Below are positions 48,401 through 57,117 of a stretch of 64,000 nt of DNA, piece after piece. The notes beneath the pieces were generated by a model. The model did not search any database, was not told the origin of the DNA, and saw only the letters and a program-made list of their open reading frames with translations. Source of the DNA: Euwallacea fornicatus (lineage: Eukaryota > Arthropoda > Insecta > Coleoptera > Curculionidae); NCBI RefSeq assembly GCF_040115645.1, contig NC_089556.1:1426001-1490000 (forward strand), given 5' to 3'. Both the position numbers and the translations under genes were made by a program. How positions within the stretch are numbered: the stretch's first letter is position 1; each line of letters starts with the position of its first letter.

Positions 48401-51400
48401 GGGAAACATTGTTATCTACTTAGCATGTAATAAAATTATTACCTATAAATGAAGTTTAATTAACAACATTTTATATCTCACAATCTCTCATAAATTTCAC
48501 AGTTCCAGTATTTAGCATGGATAAATTATTACAGATAAATTTCACTTTGTTATAGCCTTGCTTAAGGATCGTGAGCTTAATGACGAAAAAAAATTCGATT
48601 TTTCCTGTTACGCGTTGGACGAAATGGCTTGGTCACTGCAACTTGGAATATTCAGAGATATACAGTGTGGAACAGCCAAATTGAATAAACTTAAAATTTG
48701 CATATTTCGACGTACGTGAAGAAATACCGAAACACGTCGATTTCGGATTGTGAAATTACGTCTTGCAACGTGAAAATTTCATCCCTGAATTCAACCCCTT
48801 TGAGTGACGCTTATAAGCTTCAAATTTTAAAATGGGAAGTATGTGTTTGTGAAGCCTCAATTGAAAGGTTTTTTTCATATTGTGCTCGTCACATACGCCC
48901 ATAAATAGTTTAATTGAGAAAAATCGGGTGATTGTACTGGCCAGACTGGCGATCCTTGCCTGCCTGTCCGCAGATTTGGAAAAATTAGCTGGAAGTACTG
49001 CCGCCATACGCAAACGCGCATTAACCTTTGCTGGGTGTTGTGTGTGAAATTCTCCCATCCGATATTGTACAAACATCTCACTTGAAATTTCAATATTCGG
49101 TAAATTCTGTATTTATAATAATAATGTGAGGATAGATAACAGATATTTTAAATTGGAAAGGTCAGGACAAAGTATCTATCACAGTCTAACAACAACTAAA
49201 TCTAATTAAAACTTAACCGACATTATTGTTGTTTTGTTTTTGCAAATTTCATTGTGTGTATCTGATAAATTGAGGTTTTAGTTACAAAGGTTCATAATTT
49301 AGATTTTTGTTAATTGGATTCTTCCCATGACGATGTGCTGGTTTGAATGAAAATTGGTTTAATTGTGATAATTCATGTTCACGAAGTGCGTGCGAGTCTG
49401 ATTACAAACCAGGATACGAGATATGCTAGATTAGAACACAGTAACATACAATTTGTTTAATTTTCTGTACATGAAAACGAATATAGCTCTTCAAGTACGA
49501 CTATCAGCTGGTTTATCGCATGTTATGTTATGTAATACACTTATTTTGTGACACTTCGACAGAATATCAGTTATTTGTTATATATTATCAATTTAAAAAA
49601 ATCGCTAAGGCTGACGCTATACTTGCTAGAAACCGCGAGATTCTTCCATTTACCAGAAGTAAATACCAATTTACATAAGCAATATTACATATTTATATGA
49701 TCAATTTATGCAATTAGTGCGAATTTAATTTATTCCAATATAACGCTGAATGGTAACTACACTGGTTGGAAATAACATTTAACCTACAGAAAGTAATAGT
49801 TATATAAATTCTTCTGTTTGGCATTGAAATTTAAACGACTACCGGGTACTACTACATGCTAAAGTGAGCAGTACGAGATTATGGGAAATGTGATTTTGTT
49901 ATAACTGATATATCCGAAAATTCATGGTCAACGCTGTTTTGAAATTGCAAACTCGCACGTAAATGCGACTTTTACTTTCACACATTTCGCTTGTAGGCAA
50001 TGAATTCAGTTTACATGCAAATCAAAATTTTTAAAGTATTTTATACATTATCTACATTTAAGGCGGCTCTTTACCGGTTTTCTTACGCGTACTTTCAGAG
50101 GTAAGTTTTGCTGATTCATGCATATACTTGAATTTTAAATTGTTTTTGTTGTATCGAGCTATTATTGCATTAAATTCAGATGTATGGAGGCATGAGAGGG
50201 ATCAAAGGCCTGGTATGGGAACCCTCCGTCCTCGACGCCGATGAAGGTATCCGTTTCAGGGGCCTCTCCATCCCCGAATGTCAAAAGGTCCTCCCAAAAG
50301 CACCTGGTGGTAGCGAGCCCCTGCCAGAAGGTCTGTTTTGGTTGTTGATCACTGGGGACGTTCCAACTGAAGCCCAAGTAATGCGCGATCCACTTGTTGA
50401 ATGTTCAAAAATGTTTGAGATCGCTTATGTTTTTAGGTCAGAGCCGTGTCAAAAGAGTGGGCGGAACGTGCCGAACTACCTCCCCACGTGGTAACTTTGC
50501 TCAATAGTCTCCCAAGCAACGTGCACCCCATGTCCCAGCTATCGGCCGCCATCACCGTTTTAAACAGTGAGAGTAAATTCGCCAAGGCTTACGCTAGTGG
50601 GGTGCACAAGTCCAAATATTGGGAGTACATTTACGAGGATTCCATGGACTTAATTGCCCGATTGCCCGTCGTTGCCGCCACAGTTTATAGGAATTCTTAT
50701 AAGGACGGTTCCGGTATGTTTTCATATAAGGCGTACTATTTCGTTTATGATTTTTTCCCTCAGGAATTGGCGCTATTGATACCTCCAAAGATTGGTCCTA
50801 CAACTTCACCCAAATGTTGGGTTATGATGATCCCAAATTCATCGAATTGATGAGATTGTACCTGACTATCCACAGTGATCACGAAGGCGGAAACGTGTCC
50901 GCTCACACTACCCACTTGGTTGGATCCGCCTTGAGCGACCCTTATTTGTCCTTTGCCGCTGGTCTCAACGGCTTGGCCGGACCTCTCCACGGATTAGCTA
51001 ACCAGGAGGTACCAGTTCGACCAATCCAGTAACTCGGTATTTTACGCAAGGATTTATTTATCAATCAGGTGCTCGTGTGGTTGCAAAAACTGCGTCAGCA
51101 AGTAGGTGATAAATACACTGAAGAGCAACTGAAGGACTTCATCTGGAAAACGTTGAAGTCCGGCCAAGTTGTACCTGGATACGGCCACGCCGTGCTGAGG
51201 AAGACTGATCCGAGATACACGTGCCAGAGAGAATTTGCCATGAAGCATCTGCCCGAAGATCCCCTCTTCAAGGTAAGTCCGGTTCAAAAGAGTTTATATT
51301 AAATAGAAAAAATGGGCGGAATACATTTCTGCAATCTCTGCCTCGTTACATTACCAATCAAGCCGTAACTTTCAATACCAAACGTATGTTTTATTTGTCT

Positions 51401-51888
51401 TCCAGTTGGTCTCAGACGTTTACAAAGTAGTTCCTCCAATTCTGCTGGAGCTTGGCAAAGTCAAGAACCCATGGCCGAACGTAGATGCGCATTCCGGGGT
51501 GCTCTTACAGGTAATTTATTATTTGTTAGTGCGAAATGCGCATATAATAATGCCAGACAAAGTCTTGCGAAATTTTGGTATAGTATAATATCGCCAATAG
51601 ATTTGGGACATAATATGCTAAAATCGGCACAATATGGACTAAAAGAATGTTTTAATATTAGCCTTGAAGAGGGTCAGGATATGGGAATCGTTGATACAAT
51701 TGTATTTAATTTTTCTTTAACAGTATTATGGACTCAAAGAAATGAACTACTACACCGTACTCTTCGGAGTCTCAAGAGCATTGGGAGTGTTAGCCGCTCT
51801 CGTCTGGGACCGAGCACTCGGTCTTCCAATCGAAAGACCGAAATCTTTGTCCACCGATGGGCTCATGAAAGCGTTGAAATCTGCCTAA
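42422..51888 (+). CDS. kdn: Citrate synthase, mitochondrial (knockdown orthologue)
   Basis: This enzyme condenses acetyl-CoA and oxaloacetate to citrate, the entry step of the TCA cycle in the mitochondrial matrix. Exons are 42422-42466, 47748-47909, 50180-50377, 50437-50713, 50764-51008, 51069-51272, 51406-51510 and 51724-51888. All are GT-AG and phase-consistent, giving 466 residues, the normal length. The N-terminus MALFRITTARLQ is basic and amphipathic, as in a mitochondrial presequence. Catalytic residues are in place: His in GPLHGLANQE, His in GYGHAVLRKTDPR and Asp in NVDAHSGVL. VDMMYGGMRGIKGLVWE and SDHEGGNVSAHT are typical. The first intron is 5.3 kb and holds transposons; later introns are mostly 50-60 bp. 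ATTAAA at 52405-52410 is a likely polyadenylation signal. The symbol follows the Drosophila orthologue. Confidence 0.97.
42467..45687. other. Citrate synthase intron 1, first part
   Basis: No coding exon is recognised. A solo family A end (TTAACATACCATCGTGGAGG, with TCAGAGGGCGACAG) lies at about 44978-45035. The rest is AT-rich and unremarkable. Confidence 0.5.
45688..47313. mobile_element. Family A TIR element, split by a younger insertion
   Basis: The left arm (about 45688-45830) holds AACACACCATCACGAAGATG, TTTCAGGGAGCGATAGCACT and TTTCGATATACAGGGTGGCA. The right arm (about 47180-47313), read on the other strand, holds GTAACGTGTCATAATGGAG, TTTCAGGGAGTGATAGTGCT and ACATGCAGGATGGCAAAGC. This is the same layout as at 2817-4554 and 35572-36042. 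The fold-back element 46125-47073 sits between the arms, so it inserted after this one. It lies in citrate synthase intron 1. Confidence 0.75.
46125..47073. mobile_element. Near-perfect 949 bp fold-back element, family C
   Basis: The left arm is 46125-46549 and the right arm 46649-47073. Each is 425 bp, and they are reverse complements with only a couple of mismatches that I could see (for example ATTGATTTTT against ATTGGTTTTT near the ends) and no indel. The ends read TATACAGGGTGTCCAAGCGA. The 99 bp loop (46550-46648) contains no coding frame. No transposase is encoded, so it would need one supplied in trans. The low arm divergence points to a recent insertion or to arm homogenisation. A diverged relative lies at 12513-13074. 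Confidence 0.92.
47314..47747. other. Citrate synthase intron 1, last part
   Basis: Ordinary AT-rich intron sequence leading to the polypyrimidine tract and TTTTCCAG acceptor ending at 47747. Nothing else is seen. Confidence 0.6.
47910..50179. other. Citrate synthase intron 2
   Basis: AT-rich intron of 2.27 kb. It contains the transposase remnant at 48756-49093 (listed separately). No exon or RNA gene is seen in the rest. Confidence 0.6.
48756..49093 (-). pseudogene. Mariner-like transposase remnant
   Basis: Minus-strand frames read MKFQVRCLYNIGWENF and RTGRQGSPVWPVQSPDFSQL, followed by NYLWAYVTS. This is a decayed version of the WIGRxGPxxWPxRSPDLSPLDYFLWGYVKS block of insect mariner-like transposases. 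Frameshifts separate it from a second open frame (49076-48756). It is inactive, and lies in citrate synthase intron 2, antisense to that gene. Confidence 0.6.
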
Positions 51889-52430
51889 ATTTACTCTTTG
51901 TGTGTAATTCGTCTTGGTGCAAAATTTGTCATTGATTTATGGTTAGAATTCAACCACCAGGAAAGATTAAAACACGTTGAAGATGATACTCGGCAGGTAT
52001 CAATACATTGTTGTGATATATTATTTAGTGGAATTTGATGATGAGTTTTGCATTAAGCGATTGTGATCGTTGGAGTGATTAATTTAATTTTTCCATTATT
52101 TCGCAGGTTACCTTATAGCATATTCTTTATAATCTGTGTTTGTTGGGCACTTAATTTGGGCATTTTTTGGCATCAACTCATTTTAAACATAAATAGAAAA
52201 TTTCCAACCCATGTAGGCACTAGTGCGCGTGATTACTTATAGTAGTTGTTTTTATTTATTGTAATTGTTCTGACCGTACTGTAAGAAAACGTTATTTTAT
52301 TTTAATATAGGGCGTCATATTGTACAGGATTCTTTTTAGTACATCGGCGAAATGTAAATTAGAAGTTCAATGACAAGACAATACACGTTTATAAGAAACT
52401 TGTTATTAAATTTTGTTTTCCCATATTTTC

Positions 52431-52722
52431 ATTTGTTTGTTTTGAAGACTTTATTGGTGGGTGAAGTCCCCATTAAGTGAAACATTTTAAGGGTTAAAAC
52501 AAAATACGAAAGTATTGAGTCCTACAAATGTTTCAAGACCTGATTCGAACGTTCCAACGTTCAAAAGAAGAAAAAGGAATATTATTCCGGAGATATCTAA
52601 GTTTTTCTAAGACTAATGTCCAGTTTTGTAAAAAAAACATGTGCACTGCCTTCGGACGGTGATCTAGAAAATCTATGGGGATGTGATCCATAGAAAGAAA
52701 ATTGCTTTTACTGGGTATTAAA
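52431..52722. other. Tail-to-tail gap between citrate synthase and the JmjC gene
   Basis: A short spacer between the plus-strand ATTAAA at 52405-52410 and the minus-strand AATAAA (TTTATT at 52724-52729 on the plus strand). Nothing else is seen. Confidence 0.6.
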
Positions 52723-52782
52723 TTTTATTACACTGTATATTGATTAAAGTAATACTATACAACTTTTTGAGAACCACTCAAT

Positions 52783-53881
52783 CTACGTATATTCACTTTT
52801 CCCGCACATGCCCGCCAACATCCTATAATAGCAATACTTCGGATCCGAATAGTCTATATCATACCAATAATTAATCGCTATGCACTGATGGCTTTGCCTC
52901 ACGTGATGGAACCACAAACTAGGCAAATACAAGACATCACCCTTTTCTACCCTCACATTAAACTTTCTGGCTTTCTCATAAAATTCTGGAAATTCCTTGG
53001 CCATACTATCATTCAATGGATCTGCGGATATCCAGAATGTGCTGTCAGGGTAGTCCTCACACCTTGAAATTTCAAAGCCTTGAGACGAGACATTCTTATA
53101 TTTCCTAACAGGATAGTTTTTGTAAGGAACGTACGGCAGGTCTACAGGTGGTATTAGAATGAAGTCTTTGTGGCCATCAATGACACAATAAATATTCTCA
53201 TAAGGGTCTTTGTGCACTAAAATAAACGTTTTAAACTGATTTTTAAATAACCATTTAAAATATTTATTACTGCTGGTTACGGCCCGTTCATCTCCCATCC
53301 AAAAATTGGCAGCGTCAGGTGACTTATCAAAAGCTTTAGATGCCCACTCGAATTCTCTTGGGACATCTTCGAGCAGCTCTGAAAAATGCTGAGTTAAGTT
53401 AGAGTTTTGCTGCTGAATGTATGTGACATAGCCATCCCTGAAAGTAATTGATTATTTGAAATGCCTGATGTAGAACTTGGAAAAACCTTTTTTCAGCTAG
53501 CGAGTTTAGGAACTGGTCGAATGTCATGTCCAGTTCTTCGGGTAAGAAAAATATGTCTTGTCCTTTATAGCTGACCACACCATCTGCATTTCCATTTGGA
53601 GTTATTGTCACCGTAATCCGTTTATCTGCAAAGCTTTCCCTAATAATTAAAGTTGAAATTTTATTATTTATTTTCGTATTTGAGAGAATTCGCAATGTCA
53701 CAAACTTACCTGAAATAATCGGAATTCCACTTAGACACTGCCGGCAAAAGGTCGCACCCCCCTTTAATTAACACTGGGAAATTTTTTGATACATATTCTC
53801 TGAAGAACACTAAGGGCCAGTTTTCACTATGAATCTCAAAGTTTTTCACTTCCGGCACTACTCTAGCGCGATATAGAAAAT
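52783..53881 (-). CDS. JMJD7-type JmjC lysyl hydroxylase, 5' end missing
   Basis: Exons found, in transcript order, are 53881-53710, 53639-53487, 53437-53271 and 53216-52783. All are GT-AG with matching phases, encoding about 308 residues. Human JMJD7 has about 316, so roughly 20 N-terminal residues from an upstream exon are not located. JMJD7 is an Fe(II)/2-oxoglutarate dioxygenase that performs (3S)-lysyl hydroxylation of DRG GTPases. The Fe-binding HxD is in MHKDPYENIY, where the exon junction supplies the Met, and the distal His is in SLWFHHVRQ. AVTS-HKDPYEN, PPVDLPYVPY, KGDVLYLPSLWFHH and INYWYDIDYSDPKYCY follow the human order closely. The introns are 70, 49 and 54 bp. The 54-bp one (53217-53270) is open in frame and would wrongly add 18 residues if translated. 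A polyadenylation signal, AATAAA, lies at 52729-52724 on this strand. Confidence 0.93.
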
Positions 53882-55600
53882 CTGAAATAAATTGTTAATG
53901 TTGTACAGAGTGATTCAAATTCGCTGATTACCATGAGGATCTAGAAAATTGTAGGATATATGAAATCAGTTAAATTTGGATAAAATTGCGTGTCTTTATG
54001 CCCAACAAATCAAAACTATCTAAAATAGTTAATATTTTTCCCTAAGCTTATTTACTACGATATTGTTTATATTGAGCTTAACGTTTTCAAAGGCATTTTT
54101 CTTCTTTTAAAGGATAGCGTAACCAAATTTTCAGTGTGATGTTTCGAATTTTCGGAACCATCATCAAATTAATTTCTTTTAATGAAGGCCTGATCTTTTC
54201 ATTATATTCTTTGTAAACTCTTAATCTTTTAAATAAAATCCTGAATCACACACTGTATATTTTTTACAAAAATAAATATTTCATCATAAAAATAATTATG
54301 AAAAGAGAGAATGTTGGGTACGGAAGCTGGTACCTTTCTAAGATGTTTTCAGTTATTAAGTATTTTTATCACTTTTTGTAAAAAAGCAGCTGCCTCATAC
54401 ATAACCACTGACTTCATCTACAAGATAAATTCAAATAACGTTACAGAAGAGACAGGTTCCTAATTTTTAAAAATGATGTTGGTTCCAAAAATTCGAAACG
54501 TCGTATGAAAAATCCGATGGTTCTGTCTTGTACCCATTGAACTAAATTCGAGAAAAAGTAAAACCAATTCGAACAAATATCGGTTTTTCGCAATCATTTG
54601 CGGAATCAAAGTTTATTTTTATATTATTTTTAAAATAACGTCGATCAAAACAAACGCGCGCCAAAAATCACAGTAAAGCTATTGGACAGGGCCGCACTTA
54701 GGTTCTCTTAAAATGTAATGAATACGATATGTAAGCATATTAATAAATAATTTAATATATTAAATGCTGAAATATATGTAGTCGTGTACAAAAGCAATGA
54801 AAATGACACTGATTGCAACTTTATAAAACCATTTGTCACCTGATAGCTGTAGACCAATCAGCTGTTGGCCACGTGATAGATGATACGTTTAATATTGTTT
54901 TTAGTCCAGTTTTGTTGGGTGTGGAAATTAATCATTTTTACAGAATTATAACTTTCAAGGTTTTCAAGCTTCCAATGGTGATACTCCAAGCCACGAGGAT
55001 TAATAAGAACCCTCAAACAAACAGTTTGCTCAGCATTCGTGAATTCGCAGTAATTTTTTACTACGGATTGAAACTTTTCACAACAAACATCCCTACCTAA
55101 CCGATCGTCCGTATTGTTGCGTTTGATAAAAAAAAAGTGTCCAGCACGTGATGAGCAGTACCTGCAATGCAATAAGCTGCGATCGATTTCACATCTTATC
55201 GATTTCTTGGAACATCACTAGTGCAAGTAACCGAGCATGAAACATGTTATATGTCACGTCTAATATTTAAATTCCAAAACAAATTCCATTCCAAATTCCT
55301 ATTACACAAGTAAGTAGACCGGGAAATAGGTTAGGAAAATTAAGAAACACCACAAAATTAAAATTTGGTGGATAACCGTTTTCAACGTAAGTAATTAACC
55401 ATTAAACACCGATATAAGAACTTACCTACACATATGACGTAATCTGTTGGTACATTTATATTTTTTATTCTCAAAGCACAAGTACATCACAGATTTCACA
55501 TTACGTTCAGAAGAAAGTTATCTAAACAACTTTTAAAAAACATTGTTGACTCCTAAATAAAATTCTATGTTTACCCTAATGTTAATTATCTTTCCTCTAA
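53882..55600. other. Upstream of the JmjC gene; two repeats and a likely promoter zone
   Basis: It should contain the missing first exon of the JmjC gene, which I could not place. CACGTG E-boxes occur near 54871 and 55145. Two ATCGAT sites, one within a TATCGAT DRE-like element, lie at 55182-55203, suggesting promoter activity around 55100-55250 for the JmjC gene (minus), the SIAH-like gene (plus), or both. The two-way open frame at 54858-55172 has no recognisable family. A repeat related by inversion (TTTCGAATTTTCGGAACCAT near 54143; its inverse near 54475-54500) is also present. Confidence 0.4.
53902..54259. mobile_element. Possible MITE
   Basis: TGTACAGAGTGATTCAA at the left and, read on the opposite strand, TATACAGTGTGTGATTCAG at the right give imperfect 17-19 bp terminal inverted repeats 358 bp apart. 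No coding content is seen. It lies just upstream of the first recognised JmjC exon, so it is probably in that gene's first intron. Confidence 0.45.
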
Positions 55601-55627
55601 TCGCCAGATGCAAAGGATTATCACCTG

Positions 55628-56767
55628 ATGGCGGGGCAATCGATGGAAACTGATATTCCTTTTATCCCTGAACACATCATTAAACACTTCAAGTGCAGCA
55701 TATGCGACAAATACCTTTTAGTTGGTCCCATACTCACTGATGATGGCTCAACATTCAAATGTGGGCGCTGCAGCTTCATATCATCTCCAAATCTCAAGAA
55801 TCCTGTGTATGGCTTTGAAAAGCTTGTCTCTTTCATGACATTCCCTTGCACTTTCAAAGGATGCAACTGTCTGTTGGATTGGAGTACGATTGAGCTGCAT
55901 GAAGCCATTTGCATATATCGAACAGTTAACTGTCCTTACTACCAGTGTGAGCATGTACTTCCTGCTTATGAGCTAGCAAAACATTTTCAAGACACTCACA
56001 AGAAGTATGTTTGCTTAGAAGAGTGCTGTATTATAAACAGAAACATCAAGCAGCCAAACAGATGTTTGATGAGGATGTTACTCTACAATGGTCAGACTTA
56101 TCTGATGTTCAATTACAGAGACAATACTCGTTTCTGGGTCAGTGTGTATTGCATGGGTGCTCCAAATGAAAATTTAAGTTTTGAGATAACCTTTGTTTCC
56201 CCAGATGGCAAACGTTTTATAAAGCTGACAAATCAGCCCATTAAAACATTCAAAGAACAAGAACATTGCATTACTTGCCTTGAACAGGAATGCAACTCCA
56301 AGTTCCACAAGTTTTCTAAACTCTACAAGGGACATGAGAAGATCCGTGCAAATATGACTACAGCAATAGATGTGAATGATATTGCAAATCTCTTGAAATC
56401 AGATAATGTAAACTACAAAATTAGAATTGTTGAAGTAGTTGAAACTATGGAGGAAGACTCAAAAAAGGAGTTTCCTGCCTTAGTGCTGAGGCAGAACTTA
56501 AAATGTTCAATATGCAAAATATTAATGTCTGCTCCAATTTATAATTGTTCTACTGGCCACACCATTTGTCAGGCATGTAAACTCATGGCATTAAACTGTG
56601 TTCTGTGTGATAGAAGCTTCACAGAAAGTCGTAACTTTGCCTTGGAAATCATTGCTGATCAAATTAAATTAAAGTGCATAAACAGCAAGTCAGGCTGCAC
56701 ATTTGTTGGAAACGTTAATGAAAGTGTTGAACATGAGTTGAATTGTTCCGTAATAAGCCAAACTTGA
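55628..56767 (+). CDS. SIAH/SINA-like protein with a C-terminal RING
   Basis: An uninterrupted 379-residue frame. An acceptor-like TTTCCTCTAATCGCCAG ends at 55607, so a 5' untranslated exon may lie upstream; an ATG at 55608 opens only a six-codon frame, so 55628 is taken as the start. Order of domains: a degenerate N-terminal RING-like knuckle (C23, C26, C45, C48); a SIAH-type zinc finger (about 74-124, with C74, C79, H91, C95, C102, C107, H119, H124); a SIAH/TRAF-like substrate-binding region (about 125-275); then a complete RING at 293-327 (C293, C296, C307, H311, C314, C317, C324, C327), whose spacing equals that of SIAH; and half a SIAH finger (C350, C357, H369, C373). SIAH proteins are E3 ubiquitin ligases with the RING at the N-terminus, so this order is unusual. 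E3 activity is inferred from the intact RING. AATAAA lies at 56826-56831. Confidence 0.88.
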   Translation: MAGQSMETDIPFIPEHIIKHFKCSICDKYLLVGPILTDDGSTFKCGRCSFISSPNLKNPVYGFEKLVSFMTFPCTFKGCNCLLDWSTIELHEAICIYRTVNCPYYQCEHVLPAYELAKHFQDTHKKYVCLEECCIINRNIKQPNRCLMRMLLYNGQTYLMFNYRDNTRFWVSVYCMGAPNENLSFEITFVSPDGKRFIKLTNQPIKTFKEQEHCITCLEQECNSKFHKFSKLYKGHEKIRANMTTAIDVNDIANLLKSDNVNYKIRIVEVVETMEEDSKKEFPALVLRQNLKCSICKILMSAPIYNCSTGHTICQACKLMALNCVLCDRSFTESRNFALEIIADQIKLKCINSKSGCTFVGNVNESVEHELNCSVISQT

Positions 56768-57044
56768 GAAAAGTTCTAGTTTTTAATATAAACTTGATTT
56801 AAATTGTTAAAGACATAACTTTATTAATAAATTAAATATTGACTATTTACAATTTTTGTTAATGTTTGGAAATTAATACACTAAAGGCAGTTTCGGCTGA
56901 CCATTGGTTTGTATCTGGTACCCTAAACTGGTAAGTCTTACTCTTATTATTTGACCCCATGAATGAAATAAGCATACCGATCCGAGGTTTTCAATAGTGG
57001 CCGGACGAAAATTGCCTCAAATTAGAATGGAGAGAATAACTTAC

Positions 57045-57117
57045 CTTCAGTTTCGGTATATAATACCTCCAAAGGCCCTGCTTCTGAAGGTCCAATTGTT
57101 TTGTGTAAATCTTGCAT
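57045..57117 (-). CDS. Possible small first coding exon, unidentified
   Basis: On the minus strand an ATG at 57117-57115 opens MQDLHKTIGPSEAGPLEVLY then TETE, followed by a strong donor, G|GTAAGT, at 57044. The peptide looks protein-like. The continuation is uncertain. The nearest acceptor (ending 57016) would leave a 29-nt intron, too short for insects, and would read NFRPATIENLGSV to a stop. An acceptor further on, GGTACCAG before ATACAAACC, would read DTNQWSAETAFSVLISKH to a stop near 56868. I recognise no family. It could be a short gene, a decayed gene or chance. Confidence 0.25.

Noticed and set aside
50760..51287. Minus-strand frames under citrate synthase exons
   Set aside because: They are antisense shadows of strongly conserved citrate synthase coding sequence.
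54858..55172. 104-residue minus-strand frame considered as the first JmjC exon
   Set aside because: The expected product is about 20 residues ending with a phase-1 donor; this frame has a stop of its own and no resemblance to the JMJD7 N-terminus.
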